A stretch of 64,000 nucleotides of DNA from positions 7,119,001-7,183,000 of the forward strand of contig NZ_CP107929.1 of the NCBI RefSeq assembly GCF_036017915.1. The letters are read 5' to 3'. Of this stretch, positions 51,784-61,178 are shown in pieces. Under the pieces are notes generated by a model that was not told the origin of the DNA, made no database searches, and was given only the letters and a program-made list of their open reading frames with translations. Every line of letters starts with the position of its first letter. Position 1 is the first letter of the stretch. Position numbers and translations under genes: made by a program. This DNA is from Micromonospora sp. NBC_00421. Its GTDB lineage: Bacteria > Actinomycetota > Actinomycetes > Mycobacteriales > Micromonosporaceae.

Positions 51784-51937
51784 GACCGTGACGCTACGCC
51801 CGCCGGCCTACCCGGCGGTAGCCCCCGGTTCGGCCGTGGTGGTCGACGTCTCCACGACCGGCGGCTCGGTCTTGCGGGGCGGGCCGGCGGGGCCTGGTGG
51901 AGCACCGTCCCGCGCCTGTCGTCGACGGGTTCGGGGC

Positions 51938-51982
51938 GGGCCGGGTCCCGTCCGGCGTGGCGCGCGGACGGGGACCCGGCCC
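51938..51982 (-). terminator. Terminator after the HPF-like gene
   Basis: Arms 51938-51954 and 51965-51982 pair over 17 bases with one bulged G, around a 10-base loop, nine bases after the stop on the minus strand. Confidence 0.8.
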
Positions 51983-51991
51983 GGTGGGCGG

Positions 51992-52420
51992 TCAGGCGGT
52001 CTCGGCGTCGACCCGGTCGGTGTCGGTGTCGGTGTCGAGGTCCGGCAGCGGTACGGGGACGGGCTGGGCCATCTCCCTGATGTGCTTGTTGTGCCGGGGC
52101 TCCTGCCGGGTCTTGGAGTCGTTGAGCTTGCGGCGCATGTCGTCCCGGGCGTCGTTGAGGGCGGCCCGCAGGTCCACCTCGGTCGACGTGGTGACGATCT
52201 TCTGCCGGCCGGCGATCCAGCACTCCAGGGTGACCTTCTGCCCGCGCGCCTCCCGGTCCTTGACCGACACCTCAAGCTCGGTGGCGTCGGCGTGAAAGGC
52301 GGCCAGCCGGGCGTCCAGGGTGCCGAACTGCTCGACGATCCAGTTCCGGTCGCCCTGGGAGAAGCCCGCGCCCATCCGCAGACACTCGGCCACGGTCGCC
52401 GGGTTCGCCACCGCGCTCAT
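51992..52420 (-). CDS. HPF/RaiA-like ribosome-associated protein
   Basis: A 142-residue protein with the S30EA/HPF N-terminal fold (NWIVEQFGTLDARLAAFHADATELEVSVKDREARGQKVTLECWIAGRQKIVTTSTEVDLRAALNDARDDMRRKLNDSKTRQEP) followed by a Pro/Asp-rich tail with DTDTD repeats. It has no long HPF C-terminal dimerisation domain, so it resembles short HPF/RaiA. It may bind the ribosome in stress. GGGAGGTGCGGCG precedes the ATG. Confidence 0.78.
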   Translation of the reverse strand: MSAVANPATVAECLRMGAGFSQGDRNWIVEQFGTLDARLAAFHADATELEVSVKDREARGQKVTLECWIAGRQKIVTTSTEVDLRAALNDARDDMRRKLNDSKTRQEPRHNKHIREMAQPVPVPLPDLDTDTDTDRVDAETA

Positions 52421-52850
52421 CGCCGCACCTCCCGCTCGGTGCGGACGGAGCCGGTCGTACGGAGCGGGCTGCGAATCATCAGCACTGCCTTTCTCGTCGG
52501 ACGTCGTGCCTGGTGGCGCTTGGTTGATCAACTCATTACCCAGTCGGGGCCGGGCTCACTCCGGGTGCTGCCGTCTTCTCGGTGCTGCCGTGGTCGCCTC
52601 CTCCCGATGCCGGTCGCTCCCTCGGGGCGGTGATGGCCTCGATCCTCGTGAATTCATCCTGGCCCGGCCCGGTGGAGCTCCTCCAGGGCCGGTAGGCCTA
52701 GCACACCGGGACCTTGATCAGGTTGTTGTCCACAGCCGGCCCGGTTGTCCACAGGGCGCGGGTGAGTGCTCGCCGCCGGACGTCATGCGGGCCAGGCTCG
52801 GTGGCGAGTCGACTCACCATCGCATCCGCAAGGACCCCTGGGAGGGGACG
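52421..52850. other. Intergenic region with two DnaA-box sequences
   Basis: About 430 bases between the divergent HPF-like and SSB genes. TTGTCCACA occurs at 52725-52733 and 52744-52752, 19 bases apart in the same orientation. Each is a perfect match to the actinobacterial DnaA-box. No gene is supported. Confidence 0.6.
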
Positions 52851-53795
52851 ATGTTCGATACCTACGTCACCATCGTCGGTAACGTTTTGACCGCGCCGGA
52901 GTGGCGTCGTACGGCGCAGAGCAACACCCTGGTCGCCAATTTCAAGGTGGCCTCGACCGCCCGCCGCCTCAACCGGGACAGCGGTCGGTGGGTGGACGGC
53001 AACAGCCTCCGCGTCCGGGTCAACTGCTGGCGCAAGCTGGCCGAGGGGGTGGCCGCCTCGGTGATGGTCGGCGACCCGGTGGTGGTGGCCGGGCGGCTCT
53101 ACACCCGCGACTGGACCGACGACGCCGGCAACCACCGCGTCCTCTACGAGTTGGAGGCGGTCGCGGTCGGGCACGACCTGTCCCGGGGCCGGTCCCGCTT
53201 CCTGCGCAACCGGCCGAGCATGGCCACCAGCGCGGTGGAGGACGAGGAGGCGGCCCAGCGGGTGCAGGGCGAACCGACCGAGCCGGTGCCGGTCGGGCAG
53301 GCCCCCGCCAGGCCGGACGACCGCCCCCTCGACGACGACTTCGAGCTGTCCGGCTTCGGTTTCCCGCGTGCCGGCCACGACCTGTCCGGCGGCAGGTACG
53401 CCCCGGCAGCCGACCCGCTCGACGACGAGCCCGACGGCCACGAGCCCGACGACGACCTGTCCCCGTTGCCCGACGACGGGACCGACCCCGACCTGGGGTC
53501 GCTGTCCCGGGCCGGCGGCGGGACCGGCACGGGCCGGGGACCGCTGGCCGGGGCTGGTGGCGGGACCGGCGCCGGGGTACCGACCGGGCGACCCGGCGAC
53601 GAGGGACAGGCGGGAGATCCCGGCCAGCCGGACGACCAGGACCAGCCGGCAGAGCACGGTCAGCCGGGCTACGAGGGGGAGCCCGGCGACGAAGGCAAGC
53701 CGAGTGGCCCGGTCGCCCCGACGCCGGGCGAGGTGGCTGCCGGCCCGGCGGGTCGGGCTCGGCGTGGTCGGGGCCGGGTGCCGGTCCCGGCCTGA
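52851..53795 (+). CDS. ssb: Single-stranded DNA-binding protein paralogue with long acidic tail
   Basis: A 314-residue protein. Residues 1-110 form an SSB OB-fold (MFDTYVTIVGNVLTAPEWRR, NTLVANFKVASTARR, SLRVRVNCWRKLAEGVAASVMVGDPVVVAGRL). The remaining 200 residues are disordered and rich in Asp, Glu, Pro and Gly. The end reads GRARRGRGRVPVPA rather than the acidic DDDIPF tip that recruits replication proteins, so it is probably the SsbB-like second paralogue. GGGAGGGGACG precedes the ATG. Two DnaA-box sequences lie about 100 bases upstream. Confidence 0.88.
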   Translation: MFDTYVTIVGNVLTAPEWRRTAQSNTLVANFKVASTARRLNRDSGRWVDGNSLRVRVNCWRKLAEGVAASVMVGDPVVVAGRLYTRDWTDDAGNHRVLYELEAVAVGHDLSRGRSRFLRNRPSMATSAVEDEEAAQRVQGEPTEPVPVGQAPARPDDRPLDDDFELSGFGFPRAGHDLSGGRYAPAADPLDDEPDGHEPDDDLSPLPDDGTDPDLGSLSRAGGGTGTGRGPLAGAGGGTGAGVPTGRPGDEGQAGDPGQPDDQDQPAEHGQPGYEGEPGDEGKPSGPVAPTPGEVAAGPAGRARRGRGRVPVPA

Positions 53796-53984
53796 GATCC
53801 CGGCCCGCAGCTGCCGGGCGCGGCGGGCCGTGTCCGTCAACTGCGCCGGGGAAGAGGGTGCAAGATCCGGTCTGCGCCGGGGAAGGGGCGCGGGCCGGGG
53901 GCTCGTAGGGGCGGGGCGGGGTGGCGACGGCGACGTGGCCGCCCCCGCCCAGGGACTAGGCTGGCCGGCCGGAGGTGGTGACGT

Positions 53985-54971
53985 GTGGGGCGGCGCACAG
54001 CGACGGCGAACGCGGTCGGCCTGGTGGCCGGGTACGCGCTGGACAGCCTGCTCGGCGATCCTCGGCGCTGGCATCCGGTGGCCGGCTTCGGGCGGGCCGC
54101 CGGCACCCTGGAACGTCGGGTCTACCGGGCCGATCGCCGGGCGGGAACGTTCTTCACCGCCATCGCGGTGGGTGCGCCGGTGCTGCTCGGCGTGGCCGTC
54201 GACCGGGCCACCCGGCGACACCCGGTGGCCCGGGTCCTGGTCGTTGCCGCCGGCACCTGGGCGGTACTCGGTGGCCGGACCCTGCGCCACGAGGCGAAGG
54301 TGATGGGTTCCGCCCTGCGCGCCGGTGACCTGCCGGCGGCGCGACACCGGCTCGGCCACCTCTGCGGCCGGGACCCGTCCCGGCTCGACGAGGCCGAGTT
54401 GGCCCGCGCCACAGTCGAGTCGGTCGCCGAGAACACCTCCGACGCCGTGGTCGCCCCGTTGCTCTGGGGTGCCCTCGCCGGTCTGCCCGGCCTGCTCGGC
54501 TACCGGGCGGCGAACACCCTGGACGCCATGGTCGGGCACCGCTCACCCCGTTACGCCCGGTTCGGCACCCCGGCCGCCCGGCTCGACGACCTGCTCAACC
54601 TGGTACCGGCCCGGCTGACCGGGCTGCTCACGATCGCCGCCGCGCCCACCGTGCACGGCGACCGGGAGCGGGCCTGGCAGGTCTGGCGACGGGACCGCCA
54701 CGACCATCCCAGCCCCAACGCCGGGCAGTGCGAGGCGGCCATGGCCGGGGCGCTGGGCGTCCGGCTCGGCGGCCGGAACGTCTACTTCGGGCGGTCCGAG
54801 GTGCGTCCGTTCCTCGGCGACGGCCCGCGCCCCGAAGCCCGGCACCTGAAGCGGGCCGCCCGGCTCTCCGGAAAGGTCGGCCTGGCCGCCCTCGCTCTGG
54901 CCGCGGTATGGCCGCTGACCGGTGGCCGGCTGGTCGCCGCCACCGGCCGCGCGCTGCTGGGCCGCCGGTGA
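53985..54971 (+). CDS. cobD: Adenosylcobinamide-phosphate synthase (CobD/CbiB)
   Basis: A 328-residue membrane protein that attaches aminopropanol (or its phosphate) to adenosylcobyric acid in cobalamin synthesis. Family blocks are [84 protein letters not shown], and [21 protein letters not shown]. Four hydrophobic segments are visible. GGAGGTGGTGACGT precedes the GTG. Its stop overlaps the cobQ start. Confidence 0.94.
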   Translation: MGRRTATANAVGLVAGYALDSLLGDPRRWHPVAGFGRAAGTLERRVYRADRRAGTFFTAIAVGAPVLLGVAVDRATRRHPVARVLVVAAGTWAVLGGRTLRHEAKVMGSALRAGDLPAARHRLGHLCGRDPSRLDEAELARATVESVAENTSDAVVAPLLWGALAGLPGLLGYRAANTLDAMVGHRSPRYARFGTPAARLDDLLNLVPARLTGLLTIAAAPTVHGDRERAWQVWRRDRHDHPSPNAGQCEAAMAGALGVRLGGRNVYFGRSEVRPFLGDGPRPEARHLKRAARLSGKVGLAALALAAVWPLTGGRLVAATGRALLGRR

Positions 54972-56509
54972 GCGGTGGGCTGCTCGTCGCGGGCACCACG
55001 TCCGACGCGGGCAAGAGCGTGCTCACCGCCGGCATCTGCCGCTGGCTGCACCGGCGGGGAGTCGCCGTCGCACCGTTCAAGGCGCAGAACATGTCCAACA
55101 ACTCCGCCGTGGTGGTCGGCCCGGACGGGCGGGGCGGCGAAATCGGGCGGGCCCAGGCGATGCAGGCCGCCGCCTGCGGGCTCGCCCCCGACCTGCGGTT
55201 CAACCCGGTACTGCTCAAGCCGGGCAGCGACCTGGCCAGTCAGGTGGTGTTGCTCGGCGAGGCCGTCGACACGGTCACCGCCGGCAACTTCCGTACCCTG
55301 CGTCCGAGGCTCGCCGAGACGGCGTACGCGGCCCTAGCCGAGCTGCGCACGGCGTACGACGTGGTGATCTGCGAGGGGGCCGGCAGCCCCGCCGAGATCA
55401 ACCTGCGGGCCGGGGACTACGTCAACATGGGGCTGGCCCGGCACGCCGGTCTGCCCGCCATCGTGGTCGGGGACATCGACCGGGGTGGCGTGTTCGCCTC
55501 GATGTTCGGCACGGTGGCCCTGCTCGACCCGGCCGACCAGGCGCTGATCGCCGGCTTCGTGATCAACAAGTTCCGGGGCGACCTCGGTCTGCTCCGCCCC
55601 GGGCTGGACATGCTGCACCGGGTGACCGGTCGACCCACCTACGGGGTGCTGCCCTGGCAGCTCGACCTCTGGCTCGACGCCGAGGACTCGCTCGCCTACG
55701 GGCGGGTGCTCGGCCGCCCCGCCGCCCCGTACGGCAGCGAATGGCTCGACGTCGCAGTGGTCCGGCTGCCCCGGATCAGCAACGCCACCGACGTGGAGGC
55801 CCTGGCCACCGAGCCGGGTGTGCGGGTCCGGCTCACCGTCGAGCCCGCCGAGCTGGCCGCCGCCGACCTGGTCGTCCTGCCCGGCTCCAAGTCCACGGTC
55901 GCCGACCTGACCTGGTTGCGGGAGACCGGGCTCGCCGAGGCCGTCACCGCACACGCCGCCGCCGGTCGGCCGCTGCTCGGCATCTGCGGCGGCTTCCAGA
56001 TGCTCGCCACCGCCATCCATGACCCGGTGGAGAGCCGGCGGGGCAGCGTCCCCGGCCTGGGCCTGTTGCCCGTCGAGATCACCTTCGACCCGGTCAAGAC
56101 CGTCCGCCCGGCCGTCGGCACCGCCGCCGACGTGCCGGTGCGCGGCTACGAGATCCACCACGGGCACGTCTCCACCGCCGATCCGGAGCTGCCCCCGCTG
56201 CTGCACCACGCCGACGGTCGCCCCGAAGGCGCCCGGCTCGGCGCGGTGCACGGCACCCACTGGCACGGCGCGTTCGAGTCCGACGGGTTCCGCCGCCGGT
56301 TCCTCACCGAGGTGGCCCGGTCGGCCGGGCGGCACGGCTTCACCGTCGCGCCGGACACCAGCTTCGCCGCCGCCCGGGAACGCTCCCTCGACCTGCTCGG
56401 CGACCTGGTCGAGGAGCACCTGGACACCGCCGCGCTGTGGCGGCTCATCGAGGCCGGCGCCCCCGCCGACCTGCCGTTCATCCCACCCGGCGCACCACCT
56501 GCGGGCTGA
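54968..56509 (+). CDS. cobQ: Cobyric acid synthase (CobQ)
   Basis: A 513-residue amidotransferase that aminates four side-chain carboxylates of adenosylcobyrinic acid a,c-diamide. The N-terminal dethiobiotin-synthetase-like domain begins [23 protein letters not shown] and includes [12 protein letters not shown]. The glutaminase domain has the catalytic Cys in [14 protein letters not shown] and the conserved [16 protein letters not shown] blocks. The GTG overlaps the cobD stop (GTGA). Confidence 0.96.
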   Translation: MSGGLLVAGTTSDAGKSVLTAGICRWLHRRGVAVAPFKAQNMSNNSAVVVGPDGRGGEIGRAQAMQAAACGLAPDLRFNPVLLKPGSDLASQVVLLGEAVDTVTAGNFRTLRPRLAETAYAALAELRTAYDVVICEGAGSPAEINLRAGDYVNMGLARHAGLPAIVVGDIDRGGVFASMFGTVALLDPADQALIAGFVINKFRGDLGLLRPGLDMLHRVTGRPTYGVLPWQLDLWLDAEDSLAYGRVLGRPAAPYGSEWLDVAVVRLPRISNATDVEALATEPGVRVRLTVEPAELAAADLVVLPGSKSTVADLTWLRETGLAEAVTAHAAAGRPLLGICGGFQMLATAIHDPVESRRGSVPGLGLLPVEITFDPVKTVRPAVGTAADVPVRGYEIHHGHVSTADPELPPLLHHADGRPEGARLGAVHGTHWHGAFESDGFRRRFLTEVARSAGRHGFTVAPDTSFAAARERSLDLLGDLVEEHLDTAALWRLIEAGAPADLPFIPPGAPPAG

Positions 56510-56572
56510 CCGCGCCGGTCCGGCGGCCCCCGCCCGCCGGCTGACCGTCAGACCCGGAAGGCCGACCTACCG

Positions 56573-56974
56573 TCAGGGGCGGATGTCGGCGGGCTGGTCG
56601 GACAGGGGCAGCCCGGCCTCCCGCCACGCCTGCACGCCGCCGATCAGGTCGGTGGCCTTGCGCAGGCCCAACGCCTGGAGGCTGGCCGCCGCCAGGCTGG
56701 AGCTGTAGCCGTGCCGGCACACCACCACGATCTCCCGGTCGTAGCCGGTCGCCTCGGGGATGTGCCACTCGCTGGCCGGATCGAGCCGCCACTCCAGCAC
56801 CGTCCGGTCGATGACGATCGCGCCGGGCAGCTCCCCCTGCTCGCGGCGCTGCCCCTCGGTGCGCGTGTCGACAAGCAGCGCACCCGCCCGTACCGCCTCG
56901 ACCGTCTGCTGAGGACTCAACCGCCGCAGCCCGGCTCGGGCCTGTTCCAGCAGGGCGTCCACGCCCGGACTCAT
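56573..56974 (-). CDS. Rhodanese-domain protein
   Basis: A 133-residue single rhodanese domain that transfers sulfur. The active-site loop is VVVCRHGYSSSLAAASLQALG, with Cys86 followed by RHGYSS; LLVDTRTEGQRREQGELPGAIVIDR is the usual N-terminal strand, and LIGGVQAWREAGLPL the end. The start at ATG 56974 was chosen since residues before it do not match the fold; a longer form is possible. It is divergent from the P-loop kinase gene. Confidence 0.86.
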   Translation of the reverse strand: MSPGVDALLEQARAGLRRLSPQQTVEAVRAGALLVDTRTEGQRREQGELPGAIVIDRTVLEWRLDPASEWHIPEATGYDREIVVVCRHGYSSSLAAASLQALGLRKATDLIGGVQAWREAGLPLSDQPADIRP

Positions 56975-57086
56975 CACGTCATTGAGCACGTCCAGATCAT
57001 GCCCCGGCACCCGGAGCACCGCCCGACGAACAGCACTCCCCACGGCGGAACCAGGCTCACGGGGGACACCCACTAGCGTCACCTGA

Positions 57087-57743
57087 GTGACGGTGACCCT
57101 GGTCGAGGCGTACGCGATGCTGGCCCGGCGGGTGCTCGCCGGCCCGGCGCGGTTGGGCCGTACCCGACTGGTGGCCGTCGACGGGCCCAGCGGCGCGGGC
57201 AAGAGCGCCTTCACCGCGCGCCTCGCGGACGCCCTGGCCGGGTTGTCCGACGGTGGACGACCACAAGTGGTGCACACCGACGACCTGCTCGACGGCTGGG
57301 ACGACCAGTTCACCTTCTGGGCCCGGCTGGAGGAGCGGGTGCTGGCCCCGCTGCGGGCCGGTCGACCGGGGTCCTACCGGCGGTACAGCTGGGTGCGGCG
57401 GGCGTTCCTGCCCCGCGACGTGCCGGTGCCTGTCGTGCCGGTGCTGCTACTGGAGGGGGTGAGCGCGGCGCGGGCGACGATCCGGCCGGAGCTCACCCTG
57501 TCGGTGCAGGTCACCGCGCCGGCCGGGCTACGGCTGCGCCGCGCGCTGGACCGGGACGGGGCACATCTCCTGGCGGAGCTGCGGCGTTGGCACGCGGGGG
57601 AGGAGGCCCACTTCGCGGCCGACCGGACCGCCGCCGCCGTCGACCTGGTGGTCGACGGCGCACCGACCCTGCCGCACGACCGGGACCACTACTACGTACG
57701 CCGCCCGGCATCCGGTCGCGGCTCGCCGGGTACGTCCCGGTAA
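57087..57743 (+). CDS. Uridine-kinase-like P-loop NTPase
   Basis: A 218-residue kinase-like protein. Walker A GPSGAGKSAFT is near residue 33; HTDDLLDGWDDQ is where uridine kinases carry the substrate Asp; LLLEGVSAARA is a Walker-B-like strand. The likely substrate is a nucleoside or small metabolite. TAGCGT lies 7 bases before the GTG, so it is leaderless. It is followed by a separate leaderless M20 peptidase gene. Confidence 0.82.
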   Translation: MTVTLVEAYAMLARRVLAGPARLGRTRLVAVDGPSGAGKSAFTARLADALAGLSDGGRPQVVHTDDLLDGWDDQFTFWARLEERVLAPLRAGRPGSYRRYSWVRRAFLPRDVPVPVVPVLLLEGVSAARATIRPELTLSVQVTAPAGLRLRRALDRDGAHLLAELRRWHAGEEAHFAADRTAAAVDLVVDGAPTLPHDRDHYYVRRPASGRGSPGTSR

Positions 57744-57764
57744 GGCCGGCATACCATGCCGGTC

Positions 57765-59132
57765 ATGACCTCTCCGATCATGTCCGAGTCCGAGGTACGG
57801 GCCGCCGTCGAGCGGGAAATGCCCGGTGTCCGTGCCGACCTGGAACGCCTCGTCCGCATCCCCGGCATCGCGTTCGAGGGGTTCGACCACTCGCACGTCG
57901 AGCGGTCCGCCGAGGCGGTCGCCGAGTTGCTGCGCGGCTGCGGTCTCGACGTGCGGATCGTGCGTTCCGGCGGTCAGCCCGCGGTGATCGGAACGCGGGC
58001 CGCCCCGCCCGGCGCACCCACAGTGCTGCTGTACGCCCACCACGACGTCCAGCCCGTCGGCGACCTGTCGCTGTGGGAGTCCGCGCCGTTCGAGCCGGTC
58101 GAGCGGGACGGTCGCCTCTACGGGCGCGGTGCCGCCGACGACAAGGCCGGCGTGATGGCGCACGTCGCCGCCCTGCGCGCCTTCGGCGACCGGCTCCCGG
58201 TCGGTGTGGTGCTCTTCATCGAGGGCGAGGAGGAGTACGGCTCCGACTCGCTGGAGCGGCTCCTCGTCGAGCACCGCGAGGAGATCGCCTCGGACGTCAT
58301 CGTGATCGCCGACTCCGCCAACTGGGACGTGGGCGTACCGGCTCTGACCACCTCGCTGCGCGGCATGGTCAACCTGTTCGTCGAGGTGCGGACCCTGGAC
58401 CACGCGGTGCACAGCGGCATGTTCGGCGGTGCCGTGCCGGACGCGTTGACCGCGCTGGTCCGGCTCCTGGCCACGCTGCACGACGACGCCGGGGACGTGG
58501 CCGTCGAGGGCCTGACCGGCCGGCCGGGCGCCGCCGTCGACTACCCGGAGGACCGGTTCCGGGCCGAGGCCGGCCTGGTCGACGGGGTGTCGCTGATCGG
58601 CACCGGCCGGATCACCGACCGGCTCTGGACCAGACCGGCGGTGGCGGTGCTCGGCATCGACGCCCCGGCCACCGGCGAGGCACCGAACGCGCTGGTTCCG
58701 GCCGCGAAGGCCAAGGTGAGCGTACGGCTGGCGCCGGGTGACGACCCCAAGCGGGCGTACGACGCGGTCCGTACCCATCTGGAGAGGCACGCGCCGTGGG
58801 GTGCGCGGGTGGTGGTGACCCTGGAGCACGACGGTGATCCCTGCGTCATCGACGCGTCGGGGCCGGTGTTCGACGCCGCCCGCGCGGCGTTCCGGGCCGC
58901 CTGGGACGGCGCCGAGCCGGTGGACATCGGCATCGGCGGCTCGATCCCGTTCATCGCCACCTTCCAGGAGATGTTCCCGCAGGCGGCGATCCTGGTCACC
59001 GGGGTGGAGGACCCGCACGCGCGGGCGCACGGCCCGAACGAGAGCCTGCACCTCGGCGAGTTCGCCCGGGTCTGCCTCGCCGAGGCGTTGCTGCTGGCGA
59101 AGGTGGCAGGGCAGGGGCGACCGGTCGGTTAG
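57765..59132 (+). CDS. M20-family dipeptidase
   Basis: A 455-residue cytosolic metallopeptidase of the M20 clan (ArgE/DapE/CPG2 type). Zinc ligands are visible in YAHHDVQP near residue 89, GRGAADDKAGV near residue 124 (bridging Asp) and EGEEEYGS near residue 153 (general base Glu). The lid domain contains VHSGMFGG. It probably cleaves dipeptides. TACCAT lies 7 bases before ATG 57765, supporting this start over ATG 57756. Confidence 0.92.
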   Translation: MTSPIMSESEVRAAVEREMPGVRADLERLVRIPGIAFEGFDHSHVERSAEAVAELLRGCGLDVRIVRSGGQPAVIGTRAAPPGAPTVLLYAHHDVQPVGDLSLWESAPFEPVERDGRLYGRGAADDKAGVMAHVAALRAFGDRLPVGVVLFIEGEEEYGSDSLERLLVEHREEIASDVIVIADSANWDVGVPALTTSLRGMVNLFVEVRTLDHAVHSGMFGGAVPDALTALVRLLATLHDDAGDVAVEGLTGRPGAAVDYPEDRFRAEAGLVDGVSLIGTGRITDRLWTRPAVAVLGIDAPATGEAPNALVPAAKAKVSVRLAPGDDPKRAYDAVRTHLERHAPWGARVVVTLEHDGDPCVIDASGPVFDAARAAFRAAWDGAEPVDIGIGGSIPFIATFQEMFPQAAILVTGVEDPHARAHGPNESLHLGEFARVCLAEALLLAKVAGQGRPVG

Positions 59133-59209
59133 GTCGCGGAACCGTAACTTCGGGGTCGATGTCGGAGTTTGCGGCGTGTCGGACGGCACACTGGTATAGC
59201 CTTTCGAAC

Positions 59210-59416
59210 ATGCGTACGAACGACGTGATGACGCGGCTGGAAGCCGCCGTGAGCGCTCTGGGGGACGTCGACGTCTCCGCGTGGCCCGAGGACACGCTCA
59301 AGGAACAGCTCGGCGAGCTCTCGGCCGTGCTGGTCGCCCTGGACGGGGTGCTGTCCCGGGTCGCCGACGGGGTCCGCGCCCGTGGTCTGCGCGTCGAGGA
59401 ACCCGTCTCGGCCTGA
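59210..59416 (+). CDS. Small helical conserved protein
   Basis: A 68-residue protein: MTRLEAAVSALGDVDVSAWPEDTLKEQLGELSAVLVALDGVLSRVADGVRARG. It resembles the first helices of DUF222/13E12-type HNH endonucleases but is not fused to a nuclease. TAGCCT lies 7 bases before the ATG and no Shine-Dalgarno sequence is seen, so it is leaderless. Function unknown. Confidence 0.7.
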   Translation: MRTNDVMTRLEAAVSALGDVDVSAWPEDTLKEQLGELSAVLVALDGVLSRVADGVRARGLRVEEPVSA

Positions 59417-59479
59417 GCCGGGCGGCCCGGGTACGGCAATGCCCGGGTGATGTCGGGGGTGGCTGGCAGGATGAGGTGC

Positions 59480-61069
59480 GTGCGGTTCCTCGACCTGGCA
59501 GCCACCTCCGCGGCCGTCTCGGCCACCTCCGGCCGACGCGCCAAGGTGGAGCTGTTGGCCGGCGCGCTCCGGGCGCTCGACCCGTCCGAGGTGTCGGTCG
59601 GCTCCGGCTACCTCGCCGGTGAGCTGCGCCAGCGGCAGACCGGCGTCGGCTGGGCCAGCCTGCGTGACCTGCCGCCCCCGGCCACCGAGCCGGCCCTGAC
59701 CGTGACCGCCGTCGACGCGGCGATCGACGAGATCGCCGCCGTGCACGGTCCGGGCTCCCAGGCCCGACGCCGGCAACTGCTCGTCGCACTCTTCGGCGTC
59801 GCCACCGCCGATGAGCAGCGGTTCCTGGTCGACCTGTTCCGAGGCGAGCTGCGCCAGGGCGCACAGGCCGGTCTGCTCGCCGACGCCATTGCCCGAGCCG
59901 CCGAGGTACCGGTGGCGACGGTACGTCGGGCCCTGTTGCTCGCCGGCGACCTGCGGGCCGTCGCGGTGGCCGCCCGCACCGGCGGTGCCGCCGCGCTGGC
60001 CGGGTTCGGGCTCCAGGTGGGCCGCCCGCTCGCGCCGATGCTGGCCTCCAGCGCCCCCTCGGTCGACGCCGCCCTCGATGTCACCGGGGTTCCGGCGGTG
60101 GTCGACGTCAAACTCGACGGCATTCGCATCCAGGTGCACCGCTCCGGCGACGAGATCGCGGTCTTCACCCGCAGCCTCGACGAGATCACCGCGCGGGTGC
60201 CCGAGGTGGTTGCCGCGGTGCGCGCGTTGCCGGCCCGGGAACTGGTGCTCGACGGCGAGGCGATCGGGCTGGACCTCAGCGGTAGGCCGTTACCGTTCCC
60301 GCAGACCTCCAGCAGGGCGGCCAGACGCGCCACCGCCGCCGCGACCGGGGCCACCTCCGCCACCGGTGCGACCGCGGCGACCGACGTCACCCCGCTGGCC
60401 GACGCGACCGCGCTCACGCCGTACTTCTTCGACCTGCTGCACCTCGACGGCGACGATCTGATCGATCTGCCCGGCCGGCGGCGGTGGGCCCAACTCGCCG
60501 ATCTGGTCGACGGGCCGTTGCTGGTCGGCCGGGTCGAGGTCGACGACCCGGGGCAGGCCGCCGCGGCGTTCGCCGCCGCACTCGACGCCGGTCAGGAGGG
60601 GGTCGTGGTCAAGTCGCCGGACGCCCCCTACGACGCCGGTCGGCGTGGCTCCGCCTGGGTCAAGGTCAAGCCCCGGCACACCCTCGACCTGGTGGTGCTG
60701 GCGGTCGAGTGGGGCAGCGGCCGACGGCAGGGTTGGCTGTCCAATCTTCATCTCGGTGCCCGGGAGCCGCGCACCGGTGAGTTCGTGATGCTCGGCAAGA
60801 CCTTCAAAGGCCTCACCGACGAGCTGCTGCGTTGGCAGACCGAACGGTTCCTCGGGTTGGCCGTGGAGCGCGGCGACTGGGTGGTGCGGGTCCGCCCCGA
60901 GCAGGTGGTCGAGGTCGCCTTCGACGGGGTGCTCGCCAGCACCCGCTACCCGGGCGGGGTGGCCCTCCGGTTCGCCCGGGTGCTGCGCTACCGCGACGAC
61001 AAGTCGGCCGCCGAGGCCGACACCATCGATACGGTCCGGGCACTGCACGCCGGGCGAGCCGCCGATTGA
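59480..61069 (+). CDS. ligB: ATP-dependent DNA ligase (LigB type)
   Basis: A 529-residue ligase that seals nicks through an enzyme-adenylate. The N-terminal DNA-binding domain (AVSATSGRRAKVELLAGALRAL, LAGELRQRQTGVGWASL) precedes the adenylation domain with the catalytic Lys211 in KLDGIR, motif III (FFDLLHLDG), motif IV (EGVVVKSP) and motif V (WVKVKP). The OB domain closes the protein. It is a second ligase, used in repair, next to the NAD-dependent LigA encoded elsewhere. The GTG lies 7 bases after CAGGAT. Confidence 0.93.
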   Translation: MRFLDLAATSAAVSATSGRRAKVELLAGALRALDPSEVSVGSGYLAGELRQRQTGVGWASLRDLPPPATEPALTVTAVDAAIDEIAAVHGPGSQARRRQLLVALFGVATADEQRFLVDLFRGELRQGAQAGLLADAIARAAEVPVATVRRALLLAGDLRAVAVAARTGGAAALAGFGLQVGRPLAPMLASSAPSVDAALDVTGVPAVVDVKLDGIRIQVHRSGDEIAVFTRSLDEITARVPEVVAAVRALPARELVLDGEAIGLDLSGRPLPFPQTSSRAARRATAAATGATSATGATAATDVTPLADATALTPYFFDLLHLDGDDLIDLPGRRRWAQLADLVDGPLLVGRVEVDDPGQAAAAFAAALDAGQEGVVVKSPDAPYDAGRRGSAWVKVKPRHTLDLVVLAVEWGSGRRQGWLSNLHLGAREPRTGEFVMLGKTFKGLTDELLRWQTERFLGLAVERGDWVVRVRPEQVVEVAFDGVLASTRYPGGVALRFARVLRYRDDKSAAEADTIDTVRALHAGRAAD

Positions 61070-61178
61070 CCGTCACCGGACGGAGCGACACAGGGTAGTC
61101 AGGCCGCTGGGCTAACGGGGCGGAGGGGCGATGGGGCGGAGGGCCGCTGGCCCGGGATTTGTGAAGACGACCCCGGGG

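Noticed and set aside
52725..52752. Replication origin
   Set aside because: Two DnaA boxes only, with no dnaA or dnaN gene and no AT-rich unwinding region nearby.
53796..53984. Possible cobalamin riboswitch upstream of cobD
   Set aside because: GGGGAAGAGGGTGCAAGATCCGG resembles part of a B12 element by eye only in small pieces; the conserved B12 box and the GCCACTG-like core are missing. The region upstream of cobB (63547-63727) also lacks them.
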